Shown here: positions 42,529 through 51,891 of the stretch, piece after piece | Numbering within the stretch: the stretch's first letter is position 1 | How the letters are laid out: each line of letters starts with the position of its first letter | NCBI RefSeq assembly: GCF_005877005.1 | Contig: NZ_SSNH01000007.1 | Coordinates: 62,001-126,000 of the forward strand | DNA length: 64,000 nt | Origin: Sinomonas susongensis | Lineage (GTDB): Bacteria > Actinomycetota > Actinomycetes > Actinomycetales > Micrococcaceae | Reading direction: 5' to 3' | The notes under the pieces: generated by a model | Databases searched by the model: none | Told to the model about the DNA's origin: nothing | Seen by the model: only the letters and a program-made list of their open reading frames with translations | Position numbers and translations under genes: made by a program

Positions 42529-43176
42529 TCAGACCGGCGGCGGCGCGGGCACCCAGGCGATGCTGCTCGCGGGTGCTTCGCTCGACTGCCGCTGGTCCTC
42601 GATGAGCAGGACGGCCATGCTCCTGGCGCGTTCGGCGGCATGGGCGTCACCTTCGGCCGCGGCGACGATGGCCCCCTTCACGAGGATGTGGATGGACCAG
42701 GCGAAACCGGAGGGGTCGTCAAGGCCGGCGGCAGCTGCGAGTCCCGAGATCTGCTCGCGTGTCCTGTCGAGGTAGTGGATGCTGGCCTGGCCGAGGGGGT
42801 GGGCGGGACCCATCTCCATCATCACGTGCAGGAACGTGCTGACCTGGACCAAGCCCTGGCGGAACCAGTCGTCGAAGACGTCGAAGATGGTGAGCACCGC
42901 TGCTCCGTTGCGGCCGCCGTGGCGGGCGACCGCTTCCTCGATGGCGGCGTGGCGCTCTCGGTACCACTGCTCGAGGTACGCCAGGACGACCTGGTCCTTG
43001 GAGCGGAAGTGCTTGTAGAACGTCGCCTTGGCCGCCCCCGAGGCCAGGATCAGCTCGTCCACTCCGACGTCACGTATCCCGCGGCGCGCGAACAGCTCGT
43101 AGGCAGCGGCGAGGATCCTCTCCCGCGCATTGCCCGCGCGGTGCTCGGCCTGAACGGCCTTCTCTCCGATACCCAC
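42529..43176 (-). CDS. TetR family transcriptional regulator (copy A)
   Basis: A 215-residue repressor. The helix-turn-helix reads ARERILAAAYELFARRGIRD, VGVDELILASGAAKATFYKH; the ligand domain includes IFDVFDDWFRQGLVQVSTFL and GLDDPSGFAWSIHILVKGAI. It is very similar along its length to the TetR protein at 48091-48681, with extra residues at both ends. The ATG is at the first position giving the N-terminal extension; shorter starts are possible. Targets unknown. Confidence 0.9.
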   Translation of the reverse strand: MGIGEKAVQAEHRAGNARERILAAAYELFARRGIRDVGVDELILASGAAKATFYKHFRSKDQVVLAYLEQWYRERHAAIEEAVARHGGRNGAAVLTIFDVFDDWFRQGLVQVSTFLHVMMEMGPAHPLGQASIHYLDRTREQISGLAAAAGLDDPSGFAWSIHILVKGAIVAAAEGDAHAAERARSMAVLLIEDQRQSSEAPASSIAWVPAPPPV

Positions 43177-43273
43177 CCCCCGAACCCTACTCGCTCCCGC
43201 GGGATCCAGAGGGGTGGGCCCGATTCGCGGACGGTTTAAAGCGGGGACGCGTGGATCAAGCGGGTCTCGCAGG

Positions 43274-43438
43274 CTAGGCCGGGACCTCGCGGATCTGCAG
43301 GTGGTCGCCGCCGTCGTCGATCGGACTCTGGCCGCACGAGTAGACGAGAAGCTTCTTCGGTCCCTTGAGCCCAGCGAACTGATGAACCGCCACGATCTGC
43401 ATCGGTCGCCCGCACACGCACGTCATCTCGGGATCCAT
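43274..43438 (-). CDS. Small Cys-containing hypothetical protein
   Basis: A 54-residue product starting MDPEMTCVCGRPMQIVAVHQ and containing PKKLLVYSCGQSP. The CxCG knuckle and a later Cys suggest a small zinc-ribbon-like fold, but the fourth ligand is not obvious. CTCGGAGT precedes the ATG. It is divergent from the FabH-like gene. No known family assigned. Confidence 0.6.
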   Translation of the reverse strand: MDPEMTCVCGRPMQIVAVHQFAGLKGPKKLLVYSCGQSPIDDGGDHLQIREVPA

Positions 43439-43535
43439 ACTCCGAGGGTACGCTCGGCCCCGGGACTGAGGTAGGTCGGGGAGGGCAGGGGAGTCCGTCG
43501 GGCAAAGGTTGCCGCGGGTCAATACGATGGTCACC

Positions 43536-44489
43536 ATGGATCAGCGTTCACTGCGGGGATCGGCCCTCATCGGCCTTGGACACTATCAGCCCGAAAACAT
43601 TGTCACGAACGACGACCTGGCGCGGAAGGTCGAGACGAATGACGAGTGGATCCGCACTCGCACCGGGATCCGCGAGCGGCGCATCGCCTCCGAGTCGGAG
43701 ACCGTCGTCGACATGGCCTCGGCCGCGGCCCGGATGGCCCTCGACGATGCGGGGATCGACGACGTTTCGCTCGTGGTCGTGGCCAGCACCACCCTGATGG
43801 ATCGAAGCCCGAACTCCGCGGCGCGCGTGAGTGCCGAGCTCGGCCTTGACGGGCCCGCCGTGCTCGACATCAATACGGCCTGCTCGGGATTCGAGTACGC
43901 CCTCGCGATCGCCGATCAGGCCATCAGCGCCGGGACCGCGGAGCACGCGCTCGTGATCGGCGCCGAGAAGCTCTCCGGGGTGACCGATTGGACGGATCGT
44001 CGGACGTGCGTGCTGACGGCGGACGGCGCCGGTGCCGTGGTCTTGGGCCCCTCGCCGCAGCCGACGATCTCTCCCGTGGTCTGGGGCTCCGTCCCGGGGA
44101 TGCTCGAGGCCGTGGTGATCGACAAGGAGACCCAGCTCTTCTCGCAGGACGGCCGCAGCGTCATGCGCTGGGTCCTGACCGAGGCGGCGGACCAGGCGAA
44201 GCGGGTCCTGGACCGGGCCGGGCTCAGCCCGGCGGACATCGACGTATTCGCCTTCCACCAGGCTAACCTGCGGCTGCTCGAGCCCCTCGCCCGCGCGCTC
44301 GGGGTCACCGATGAGCAGGTGCTGATCCGAGACATCGAAGAGTCAGGCAACACCTCGGCGGCCAGCGTTCCGCTCGGCCTGTCGAAGGCGTGGCACCGAG
44401 GCGAACTGCCGCGTGGGGGCCGGGCATTCCTCTTCGGCTTCGGGGGCGGTTTCACGTACGCAGGCCAGGTCGTGACACTGCCCAGCTAG
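43536..44489 (+). CDS. Beta-ketoacyl-ACP synthase III (FabH-like)
   Basis: A 317-residue thiolase-fold condensing enzyme. The catalytic set is complete: C116 in DINTACSGFEYAL, H241 in FAFHQANLRLL and N272 in EESGNTSAASVP. It would start fatty acid synthesis by joining an acyl-CoA to malonyl-ACP. It is not in a fab cluster (no acyl carrier protein or other synthase beside it), so it may be an accessory starter enzyme for unusual acyl-CoAs. ATG 43536 is chosen; ATG 43527 is an alternative. Confidence 0.9.
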   Translation: MDQRSLRGSALIGLGHYQPENIVTNDDLARKVETNDEWIRTRTGIRERRIASESETVVDMASAAARMALDDAGIDDVSLVVVASTTLMDRSPNSAARVSAELGLDGPAVLDINTACSGFEYALAIADQAISAGTAEHALVIGAEKLSGVTDWTDRRTCVLTADGAGAVVLGPSPQPTISPVVWGSVPGMLEAVVIDKETQLFSQDGRSVMRWVLTEAADQAKRVLDRAGLSPADIDVFAFHQANLRLLEPLARALGVTDEQVLIRDIEESGNTSAASVPLGLSKAWHRGELPRGGRAFLFGFGGGFTYAGQVVTLPS

Positions 44490-44573
44490 AGATTCCGCGT
44501 GGTCTTCGGAGAACCGGCCCTCGTCCGGTGCAATGATGGCGGATGGAAAGAACCATGAGGGAAAGGGCCGGGG

Positions 44574-45447
44574 ATGCCAACACCTGAACATCTCGTTGTG
44601 CGCTCCGACGCGGACGGGCTCGGCCTGTCGGTCCTGCGGTGGCAAGCGCTCGGACCCAAGGTCGGGGCGGTGCAGATCAGCCACGGCATGGCCGAGCACA
44701 AGGAACGCTATGCGCGGCTGGCTGTTGCCCTCTCCCTGGAGGGTTTCACCGTCTATGCCTCCGACCATCGTGGCCACGGCGAGTCCATCTCGTCCTCCCT
44801 GCCGCTGGGAGACTTCGGCGAGGTCGGCTGGGACGGCCTCCTGGAGGATCTCGCCCAGCTCGGTTCTTGGATCCGCGGCAGGGAGGGTGCCCCGGTGTTC
44901 CTTCTGGCTCACTCGATGGGCTCCATGGCCGCCCAACAGGTGCTTCTGAGCCACCCGGACCTCTATGACGGCGTCATTCTCTCGGGCACCTCGGCACTGG
45001 ACGAACTCGCAGCTGCGTCTTCCGGGGGCGAATCGGGAGGGCTGCAGTCGTTCAATTCGGCCTTCGAGCACCGGACCGGATTCGAATGGCTCAGTAGGGA
45101 CGACGACGAGGTGCAGGCCTACGTCGACGATCCCCTGTGCGGCTTCGATCTCACGGAGGCTTCCTCCCTCGCCTTCTACAGCTCGGGAAGCGCGGCCGCG
45201 GATCCATCAAGGCTCGCCATGTTGCGAAAGGACGTTCCCGTCCTGTTCATCTCCGGGCAAGCCGACCCCTGTTGGCGGAGCAGATGGGGTCTGGGTCCGC
45301 AAAGTGGCCGACAGGTATCAGGCTGCCGGCGTCAAGGACGTCGAGGTCCACATCTATCCCGAGGCGCGGCACGAGCTGCTCAACGAGACGAACCGCGACG
45401 AGGTCACCGCCGACGTCATCAGCTGGCTTCAGCACCGCATCCCCTGA
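44574..45447 (+). pseudogene. Monoacylglycerol lipase-like alpha/beta hydrolase, frameshifted
   Basis: ISHGMAEHKERYARLAVALS, YASDHRGHGESI and FLLAHSMGSMAAQQVLLSHP (nucleophile Ser in HSMGS) define the monoacylglycerol lipase-type fold. At about 45266-45269, inside a run of four C, the frame changes: VLFISGQADP continues in another frame as VGGADGVWVRKVADRYQAAG and VEVHIYPEARHELLNET, which carries the catalytic His and ends at TGA 45447. As read, the product loses that His and runs to 45545. One C too many explains it; an assembly error in the C-run is possible. Confidence 0.82.
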
Positions 45448-45511
45448 CACTGACCTCCAAGACGCCAACGGTCCCGCACCCGCCTCGCCCGCGAGCTACC
45501 GGGGGGAGCCG

Positions 45512-46534
45512 TCACGGCGTCTCGCTGGGCTGCGGTCCTTCGTGATCGCTCCCGTCGGAGTCCGAGCTGCCTTGACGTCGTTCATCGAAGGTCACGTCGA
45601 TCCGCTCGAAGCCCTTCAACCGCTGGGCCTTGGCCTGCCGTGCGTAGGACTTGCGGTCGCCGGCCGTGAGGTCCACCTGGTCGGTGAACGGCGTGAGGAG
45701 GGCGCGCGGATGGAGCCTGTCGACCCGGACGACGTTCGCCTCGACGCACAGCACGATCGCGACCGCCGCGACGTACAGGAACGCGAGCAGTCCGAGGACG
45801 ACGGCGAACACGCCGTTCATGGCGCTGGCCCGCCTGACGACTTGGGCGACATAGATGGGCCCCACGGACTGCAGAAGCTGCCACGCCACCGCAGCCCCGA
45901 CGGCCCCTGGGAGGACCTGTCTCACGGTGAGCGGCCTTACCGTGCCGATGCGGAAGGCGAGGATGAACGCCCCCGCGTTCACGGCAACGGACAGCGCGAG
46001 GAAGAGCACTCGGCCCGCTAGGCCGAGCGCGTCGGCGTAGCCTCCGAAGGCCGAGAGGACGGTGGTGCCGATCAGGGCCAGGCCTACGGTGCCGAGCAGG
46101 AGCAGGCTGCGCACGCGCGACTTGACCGCGTCCGGCCGGCTGTTGCGCGGAATCGACCAGGCAGTGTTCATCGCGTGCTGGATCGCCTGGGCTACACCGA
46201 TCCCACCGTAGAGGGCGCCAAGGATGCCGATGACGATGCCACCGGTCCCGCCCCCGAGCCCCCTCGGCTCGGACAGCTGGGAGCCGATGACGGGGAACTC
46301 GGCGAGCGCCGACGCCATCACCTGGGTCCGGAGCTGCGGGTCGCCGGCCAGCACGAAGCCCAGGAGCGTCGACAGCAGCAGGAGCAGCGGGAACAGCGAT
46401 ACGAACCCGTAATACGTGATCAGCGCGGCGAGGAAAGGTCCCTGATCGTCGAAGTACTTGTAGAGGACAGCCAGGGGATATCCCACCCACGGATGCCTCT
46501 GCTGCAGGGCGTCGAATCGCCCGACTGAGCCCAC
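45512..46534 (-). CDS. YihY/BrkB family membrane protein (copy 1)
   Basis: A 340-residue integral membrane protein. After a short cytosolic start come FLAALITYYGFVSLFPLLLL and GFVLAGDPQLRTQVMASALA, the conserved YihY opening; then GIGVAQAIQHAMNTAWSIPR, LPGAVGAAVAWQLLQSVGPI and VFAVVLGLLAFLYVAAVAIV; the tail is polar (SSDSDGSDHEG). The family was once called ribonuclease BN but is now regarded as a membrane transporter or envelope protein of unknown role. GTG 46534 with GGGAGGCTGGACC is preferred to an ATG at 46612. Confidence 0.88.
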   Translation of the reverse strand: MGSVGRFDALQQRHPWVGYPLAVLYKYFDDQGPFLAALITYYGFVSLFPLLLLLSTLLGFVLAGDPQLRTQVMASALAEFPVIGSQLSEPRGLGGGTGGIVIGILGALYGGIGVAQAIQHAMNTAWSIPRNSRPDAVKSRVRSLLLLGTVGLALIGTTVLSAFGGYADALGLAGRVLFLALSVAVNAGAFILAFRIGTVRPLTVRQVLPGAVGAAVAWQLLQSVGPIYVAQVVRRASAMNGVFAVVLGLLAFLYVAAVAIVLCVEANVVRVDRLHPRALLTPFTDQVDLTAGDRKSYARQAKAQRLKGFERIDVTFDERRQGSSDSDGSDHEGPQPSETP

Positions 46535-46623
46535 GGTCCAGCCTCCCTCCCCGCGCAACCGATCCGGCCGCCGTCGGCCGCGGTAGCTTCTTTTCCGATC
46601 ATCCTGCCGCATGCGCGCGGCAG

Positions 46624-48006
46624 CTACCGCGCGTTGAGCCTGGCCAGGAGCAGTGTCTCGGCGAGGATCGAGTGGCGCAGCTCGCCGAGATGGACCGATT
46701 CGTCTTCGCCATGGGCCCGCGAATCCGGGTCTTCCGCGCCGGTTACCAGGATCTGCGCTGCGGGGAAGCGCCTGGCCAGGGCCGAGACGATCGGGATCGA
46801 GCCGCCGACACCGGTCTGGACGGGAGGGACCTGCCACGCCTCCTCCATGGACCAGAGCGCGTCGCCGACGGCGGGCGAGGAGAGGTCGGCCGCGAAGGGC
46901 AGGCTTGCGCGTCCAGGCCGGACCGTCACCTCGGCGCCGGCGGGGGCGTGCGCTGCAACGTGGCGTCGGATCGCGTCCATGGCGTTCTCAGGATGGTCTC
47001 CGGGTGCGATCCTGAGGCTGAACTTCGCCGTCGCCCTGGGGACGAGGGTGTTGGACGCGGTGGCCACGGCGGGTGCGTCCAGGCCGACGATGGCAAGGGC
47101 AGGTTTGGTCCACAGCCTCGACGTGATCGTCCCCGTTCCGGCAAGGCGGACTCCCGGGGGCACGGCGGCATCCGAGCGGAACGCCGCTTCGTCGACATCC
47201 CAGTCCGAGCCGTCCGCCTCGACGAGGCCTTCGACGGCGACGGCCCCCGTCGCGTCGTGCATCGTCGCCAGCAGCCTGGCCAACAGCGTGACGGCGTCGA
47301 GGACAGGCCCCCCGTAGGTTCCCGAGTGCAGGCCGTGGCTGAGGGCGCGGAGTTCGATCGTTCCGTCCACGAGTCCGCGGAGGCTGGTCGTCAGGGCGGG
47401 CACGCCGACCCTCCACACCCCCGAATCGGCAACGACCACCACGTCGCTCTCCAGGAGCTCCCCATGCTGCGCGAGAAAGCTCTCGAGGGACACCGACCCC
47501 GACTCCTCCTCGCCCTCGACGAAGAGAGTGAGCCCGAGCCCGAGATCGTCGCCGAGCACTTCCTTCAGGCTGCGGAACGCTGCGAGGTGCGTGGCGACGC
47601 CGGACTTGTCGTCCGCAGCGCCGCGGCCCCACAGTCGGCCGTCCCGTACTTCGGGAGCGAAGGGGCCCGAAGTCCAGAGCGCAGGGTCGCCGGGAGGCTG
47701 CACGTCGTGGTGGGCGTACAGCAGGACGGTCGGCCGCCCCGGCTTGGGGAGCGAACGGGCGACGACGGCGGGGGCCCCGGGCGCGCCGTCCGGTCCCTCG
47801 GAACTGAGGATCTGGACGTGTGGGAAGCCGGCCGACTCGGCGAGGGCGGCGACGAGGCCGGCACTCCTTGCAAGGTCGGCTGGATCGAACTCAGGCCAGG
47901 CAATTCCCGGGACGGCGACCATGGCCTTCAGCTCGTCGACGGTGCGCGCGTAGTCGGCGTCGACCTGCTCGCGGAGCAGCTGCACGGGCACGGTTGGAGG
48001 GGCCAT
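46624..48006 (-). CDS. M20 family metallo-dipeptidase
   Basis: A 460-residue zinc peptidase. VLLYAHHDVQPPGDPALWTS carries the first metal His and Asp, RGAADDKSGVATHLAAFRSL the bridging Asp, and FVEGEEESGSVSLESFL the catalytic Glu and a metal Glu; VPALTTSLRGLVDGTIELRA and HGLHSGTYGG begin the dimerisation lid; HGEDESVHLGELRHSI near the end supplies the last His. This matches dipeptidases of the PepV/CNDP class. ATG 48006 is the start that aligns; the frame is open farther upstream without family resemblance. Confidence 0.92.
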   Translation of the reverse strand: MAPPTVPVQLLREQVDADYARTVDELKAMVAVPGIAWPEFDPADLARSAGLVAALAESAGFPHVQILSSEGPDGAPGAPAVVARSLPKPGRPTVLLYAHHDVQPPGDPALWTSGPFAPEVRDGRLWGRGAADDKSGVATHLAAFRSLKEVLGDDLGLGLTLFVEGEEESGSVSLESFLAQHGELLESDVVVVADSGVWRVGVPALTTSLRGLVDGTIELRALSHGLHSGTYGGPVLDAVTLLARLLATMHDATGAVAVEGLVEADGSDWDVDEAAFRSDAAVPPGVRLAGTGTITSRLWTKPALAIVGLDAPAVATASNTLVPRATAKFSLRIAPGDHPENAMDAIRRHVAAHAPAGAEVTVRPGRASLPFAADLSSPAVGDALWSMEEAWQVPPVQTGVGGSIPIVSALARRFPAAQILVTGAEDPDSRAHGEDESVHLGELRHSILAETLLLARLNAR

Positions 48007-48090
48007 GCGCTTCAGCCTAGCGGCGCCGCTCGGTGGCGCCGGATATCGCGGGCGTTGGTTCACCTTCGATTTGTTGGGTAAGTCCCGGGC

Positions 48091-48681
48091 ATGGATGTGA
48101 AGGGGAGTGTCCACGCGCCGGCGAAGCCCGGCGCCCGGCAGCGGATCCTCGATGTCTCCTTCGCCCTGTTCGCGGAACGGGGCATTCGCGACGTCGGTGT
48201 CGACGAGCTCATCGAACGGTCCGGCGTTGCCAAGGCCACCTTCTACAAGCATTTCCACACGAAGGACGATCTCGCCCTCGCCTATCTCCAGCGCTGGTAC
48301 GAGGAGAGAAGTGCGGCGATCGACGATGCCGTCAAACGCCACAGGGGAAGCGACACCCCGGCCCTCCTGGCCGTCTTCGACGTCTTCGACGAGTGGTTCA
48401 GGCAGGGGGCATCCGAAGTGAGCTCCTTCCTGCACGTCCTCATGGAGATGGGGCCGACGCATCCTCTCGGCAGGGCGAGCCTGGACTACCTTGCCCGGAC
48501 CCGCGAACAGCTCGGGGACATCGCCCGGGAGGCCGGCCTGACCGACCCCGATGGATTCGCGTGGTCATGCCACATCCTCCTCAAGGGGGCGATCGTTGCT
48601 GCGGCGGAAGGCGATCCCGATGCCGCCGCACGTGCACGCCATATGGCGGCCCTTCTCATCGCAGACCGTCGGACTGGGTAA
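48091..48681 (+). CDS. TetR family transcriptional regulator (copy B)
   Basis: A 196-residue repressor with helix-turn-helix ARQRILDVSFALFAERGIRD, VGVDELIERSGVAKATFYKH and a ligand domain (VFDVFDEWFRQGASEVSSFL, GLTDPDGFAWSCHILLKGAI). It shares most residues with the TetR gene 5 kb upstream (42529-43176). It is divergent from the M20 peptidase gene and may regulate it. The ATG is in a GC-rich context with weak ribosome site. Confidence 0.9.
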   Translation: MDVKGSVHAPAKPGARQRILDVSFALFAERGIRDVGVDELIERSGVAKATFYKHFHTKDDLALAYLQRWYEERSAAIDDAVKRHRGSDTPALLAVFDVFDEWFRQGASEVSSFLHVLMEMGPTHPLGRASLDYLARTREQLGDIAREAGLTDPDGFAWSCHILLKGAIVAAAEGDPDAAARARHMAALLIADRRTG

Positions 48682-48691
48682 GCCGCCGGAC

Positions 48692-49399
48692 TCAGGGGGC
48701 GGGTTCGTTCTCGGGGAGCTCGTATTCCCAGCCGGCCTGCGGCTCCTCCTGCAGCCCCGTGTAGTAGATGCGCGTATTCGGTTCGGGCCGGACGAGTGCG
48801 AGGCCGACCGAATGCCCGAGGAAGGCCTGGTCGAGGCAGAGCGCCTTTCCCGCGGCCACCGTGGAGAAGGGCGCCGGGAGCGGCGCTTCGACATCCGCCG
48901 CCACGCTGCCGAAGAGGACTCCGTATCCAGCCCGGCTGTAGAGGTCGGCGGCGGAGTGCAGCAGGGCAGCTCCCGTTCGGGACGATACGGGCACGGTCAT
49001 GGCCAGGACTTCGGCAGCGAAGATCAGGCTGAGGCGTTCGAGCTGGCTGTGGCCGTCGAACGTGGAGGGCTGTCGGAATGCCCGTACTGCCGGCGTGACG
49101 ACGAGGCTCGCTAGGGCTTCGCCGTCGTGCGTGACGGCGACGAGTGCGGTGGAGACCGACGACAGCGCGGTGTTGTAGCCTCTCGCGTGCGCGGCGGCGA
49201 GCGCTTCGTGGAACTTCTGCCGCCCCTCGGCGGCCGCCCCCAGAGAGGTTGCGAGGCCGCCTTCCTTGAGAGCCCACGAGAGCTGCGGGGGCAGCCGTCC
49301 GAGGAGCTCGGGGTGGCGATCCGCGTCCTGAGGGACGGCGGGGCGGACGCGGACAGGGCATAGGGCGTGGACGGGGGCGGCGGCGGGCGCGGAAGCCAT
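48692..49399 (-). CDS. Hypothetical protein downstream of a LacI regulator
   Basis: A 235-residue protein I cannot place firmly. The order (VRVRPAVPQDADRHPELLGR, then a central LERLSLIFAAEVLAMTVPV and LLHSAADLYSRAGYGVLFGS) loosely recalls GNAT acyltransferases, but the acetyl-CoA P-loop is not clear. It follows the LacI-family gene by 87 bp on the same strand and so may share its promoter and operator. Start MASAPAAAPVH after a GGGTCC; uncertain. Confidence 0.6.
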   Translation of the reverse strand: MASAPAAAPVHALCPVRVRPAVPQDADRHPELLGRLPPQLSWALKEGGLATSLGAAAEGRQKFHEALAAAHARGYNTALSSVSTALVAVTHDGEALASLVVTPAVRAFRQPSTFDGHSQLERLSLIFAAEVLAMTVPVSSRTGAALLHSAADLYSRAGYGVLFGSVAADVEAPLPAPFSTVAAGKALCLDQAFLGHSVGLALVRPEPNTRIYYTGLQEEPQAGWEYELPENEPAP

Positions 49400-49486
49400 G
49401 GGGGTCCTTCGGAGGAGTGGCGGGGGAGAGGCGAGGCCGGAGAGGGGGACTGGGGCGGCGCTGACAGGGAGCGGTTGTGAGGGGGT

Positions 49487-50554
49487 CTAGGCCGTGGTTC
49501 CGCGTACGGGCCGGGAACTCGCCCGCACGACGAGCTGGGGGGTGAGGAGGCTGGGCTCGCCCGGGACGCCGGGGGCGCCGTCGAGCTGGGCGAAGACACT
49601 GCCCAGGGCCCAGCCCACCGCCTCGTCGAGCGGCTGGCGCACCGAGCTGAGGCCGAGGGCGGCCGCGGTGGGAGTGTCGTCGAAACCGACGACGGCGCCC
49701 TGACCGCCTGCCGCCTGAACGGCGCTGTAAGCGCCGATCGCGAGTGAGTCCGAGGCACAGACGAAGGCCGTCGCTCCGGCGTCGAGGAGCCGACGGGCGG
49801 CATTGCTGCCACTCAGGATCCCATCCGGCTGCCAGGAGTCGAGGGACTGGCGCCGGGGGGCATCCGTTCCGGCTCGGGCGAGTGTCTCCGCCCAGCCGCG
49901 CCGTCGTTCGTCGCCCGTCTCCGAGCCGTGCGGCCACCCGACGAAGGCTATCTCGCGGTGGCCGAGTTCGAGGAGGTGCCTCGTCGCCTGGGCGGTCCCG
50001 GCCGCACCATCGACGTCGATCCAGGCGTGGTTCAGTGAGTGCTGATGGTTCGTGCCGTCGCTCGACCAAGGGCGCCCGAACACGGAGAACGGGATGCCAT
50101 GTTCGCTGAGCCACCCGTAGCGGACGTCGTCGCGGTGGGTTTCGATGAGGATGAAGGCGTCGACCGTCCGAGCCCGGGTGAGCCTCGAAAACTGCCTGAG
50201 CTCCGCCTCGTCCGAATCCGCCGTGTAGAGCATGACCCGGTAGTCCCGACGTTCGGCCTCAGCCGACAGGGCATGGAGGAACGTGTCGAGCACCGCGCCG
50301 CCGATTCCGTCTCTGACGCGATCGAGCCTGTAGGCAATCACCCCAGAACGCGCGGTGCGCATCTGCCGTGCCGCGGCGCTGCGGACGTATCCGGTCTCCT
50401 CTATGGTGTCGAGGACCTTCTTGAGGGTGGCAGGCTGGAGCCGTTCCGGGTTGTTGAGGGCGTTGGACACCGTCTGCCGCGACACGCCCGCCAGGAGGGC
50501 GACGCTGGAGACGGTCGGCCGGGGAACCGCTCCCAAAGGAACTTCTCCGCTCAC
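49487..50554 (-). CDS. LacI family transcriptional regulator
   Basis: A 355-residue repressor. Residues 12-60 are the LacI helix-turn-helix and hinge (TVSSVALLAGVSRQTVSNAL, RLQPATLKKVLDTIEETGYV); the rest is a periplasmic-binding-protein-like sensor (FSVFGRPWSSDGTNHQHSLN, HLLELGHREIAFVGWPHGSE, TAFVCASDSLAIGAYSAVQA, VVGFDDTPTAAALGLSSVRQ). A palindrome 59 bp upstream suggests autoregulation. No sugar genes are adjacent, so its main targets may lie elsewhere. Confidence 0.93.
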   Translation of the reverse strand: MSGEVPLGAVPRPTVSSVALLAGVSRQTVSNALNNPERLQPATLKKVLDTIEETGYVRSAAARQMRTARSGVIAYRLDRVRDGIGGAVLDTFLHALSAEAERRDYRVMLYTADSDEAELRQFSRLTRARTVDAFILIETHRDDVRYGWLSEHGIPFSVFGRPWSSDGTNHQHSLNHAWIDVDGAAGTAQATRHLLELGHREIAFVGWPHGSETGDERRRGWAETLARAGTDAPRRQSLDSWQPDGILSGSNAARRLLDAGATAFVCASDSLAIGAYSAVQAAGGQGAVVGFDDTPTAAALGLSSVRQPLDEAVGWALGSVFAQLDGAPGVPGEPSLLTPQLVVRASSRPVRGTTA

Positions 50555-50612
50555 GGCTGCTCCCGTCCGCCATTGGGCTCCTCTGATCTTGGTCGATCAG
50601 AGCGCTCAGCCA

Positions 50613-50628
50613 ATTTGATTGATCAAAT
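50613..50628. promoter_or_regulatory. LacI-type operator
   Basis: ATTTGATTGATCAAAT is an inverted repeat (ATTTGAT / ATCAAAT, two-base centre), AT-rich and 59 bp before the LacI-family start. A related half-rich sequence, TTGGTCGATCAGAG, lies at 50589-50602. Confidence 0.65.
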
Positions 50629-50787
50629 GGCCGATGTCTCAATGGTCCGCGGAAGAGAATAATGTGTCAAGAATCACACAGCATCGGAGTTGAGACCGCT
50701 GCAGAGCAACCCGCCCTGGCCTCGTATTCCCGGCGCAGTACGCGCCCGGGGGTCGCTGTGGGGGACAGCTCCTCGCCGGACGCGCAA

Positions 50788-51891
50788 TTAATTGTATGGC
50801 TGTTCTGCGCGTTCTGTCGCCTCCGGAGCGTCCTTTCCGTGATGGCGGCGCAGCTCGCGACCGTGATGGATATCCTTCTCGGCCTGCTCCTCGCGCTTCT
50901 CGGTCTTCTCCGTGGACTTGGGCGGGAGCTGGATCGACTTCTCCGCTGGGATCCCGGCCTGGAGCTCGCGACCGCGCTCGACCTCGGCGTCGAACTCTGC
51001 CCCGAAGAGGAGGGACAGATTGAGCAGCCATACCCACAGGAGCATGATGATGACGCCGCCGAGCGTGCCGTACGTCTTGTTGTAGTGGCCGAAGTTGCCC
51101 ACGTAGAACCCGAACGCGAGTGTGGCGAGGGCGAAGATGACCAGCGCAATGAACGACCCCATGCTCATCCAGCGGAACTTCGGCTGGCGGACGTTCGGCG
51201 TGAAGTAGTAGAGCACGGCGATGAGGCCGATCACGAGTGCGACGGCGACAGGCCACTTGACGATGTCCCACACGAGCACCGTCGCCCCGCCGAGACCCAC
51301 GGCATTCCCCACGGACTCCGCGACCGGCCCGCTGAGCACGAGGATCGCGGCGATCACCGCGGCGATGACGACTGAGAGGAGGGTGACTGCGAGCGTTGTC
51401 CCGCGGAGCCTGACGAAGGAACGCCCCTCGCCGATCTCGTAGATCCGGTTCATCGCCCGTCCGAAGGCGCGCACGTACCCGGAGGCCGACCAGACGGCTC
51501 CGAGGAGGCCGATGACGAGGGTCAGGCCCGCGGCGGGGTTGTGCACGAGGTCCTCGATGGGCTGGCGGATCGCGTCGGTGGTCGTACCCGGGGCGACGCT
51601 CTGGACGATGTTCATCATCCCCGAGACGGTGTTCTCCGCCTGGCCGAAGAGCCCGAGCACCGAGACGATCGCGAGGAGCGCCGGGAACAGGGAGAGCATC
51701 CCGTAGTACGTCAGGCCTGCGGCGAGGTCTGTGCACTGGTCGTTCATGAACTCACGGAGGGTCTTGCGGGCGATGTACCTCCAGGACGGCTTCGTCACGT
51801 CCTGCGGCCGAGATGGTTTGCGGCTGTCGTCCGGCGAGGGCGCAGCTTCCGCCTTGCCCGCCGTGCTCTCGCGAGTGTCATGTCGGCTCAC
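50788..51891 (-). CDS. YihY/BrkB family membrane protein (copy 2)
   Basis: A 367-residue membrane protein with a charged cytosolic N-terminus (about 60 residues), the YihY opening DLAAGLTYYGMLSLFPALLA, GFVRL-type loop SASGYVRAFGRAMNRIYEIG, and spans LVIGLIAVLYYFTPNVRQPK and GTLGGVIIMLLWVWLLNLSL. The C-terminus is a long charged tail rich in Glu, Lys and His. GTG 51891 follows GGAAGGAACTCCACT. It is divergent from the envelope cassette at 52070, with which it may share regulation. Confidence 0.88.
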   Translation of the reverse strand: MSRHDTRESTAGKAEAAPSPDDSRKPSRPQDVTKPSWRYIARKTLREFMNDQCTDLAAGLTYYGMLSLFPALLAIVSVLGLFGQAENTVSGMMNIVQSVAPGTTTDAIRQPIEDLVHNPAAGLTLVIGLLGAVWSASGYVRAFGRAMNRIYEIGEGRSFVRLRGTTLAVTLLSVVIAAVIAAILVLSGPVAESVGNAVGLGGATVLVWDIVKWPVAVALVIGLIAVLYYFTPNVRQPKFRWMSMGSFIALVIFALATLAFGFYVGNFGHYNKTYGTLGGVIIMLLWVWLLNLSLLFGAEFDAEVERGRELQAGIPAEKSIQLPPKSTEKTEKREEQAEKDIHHGRELRRHHGKDAPEATERAEQPYN

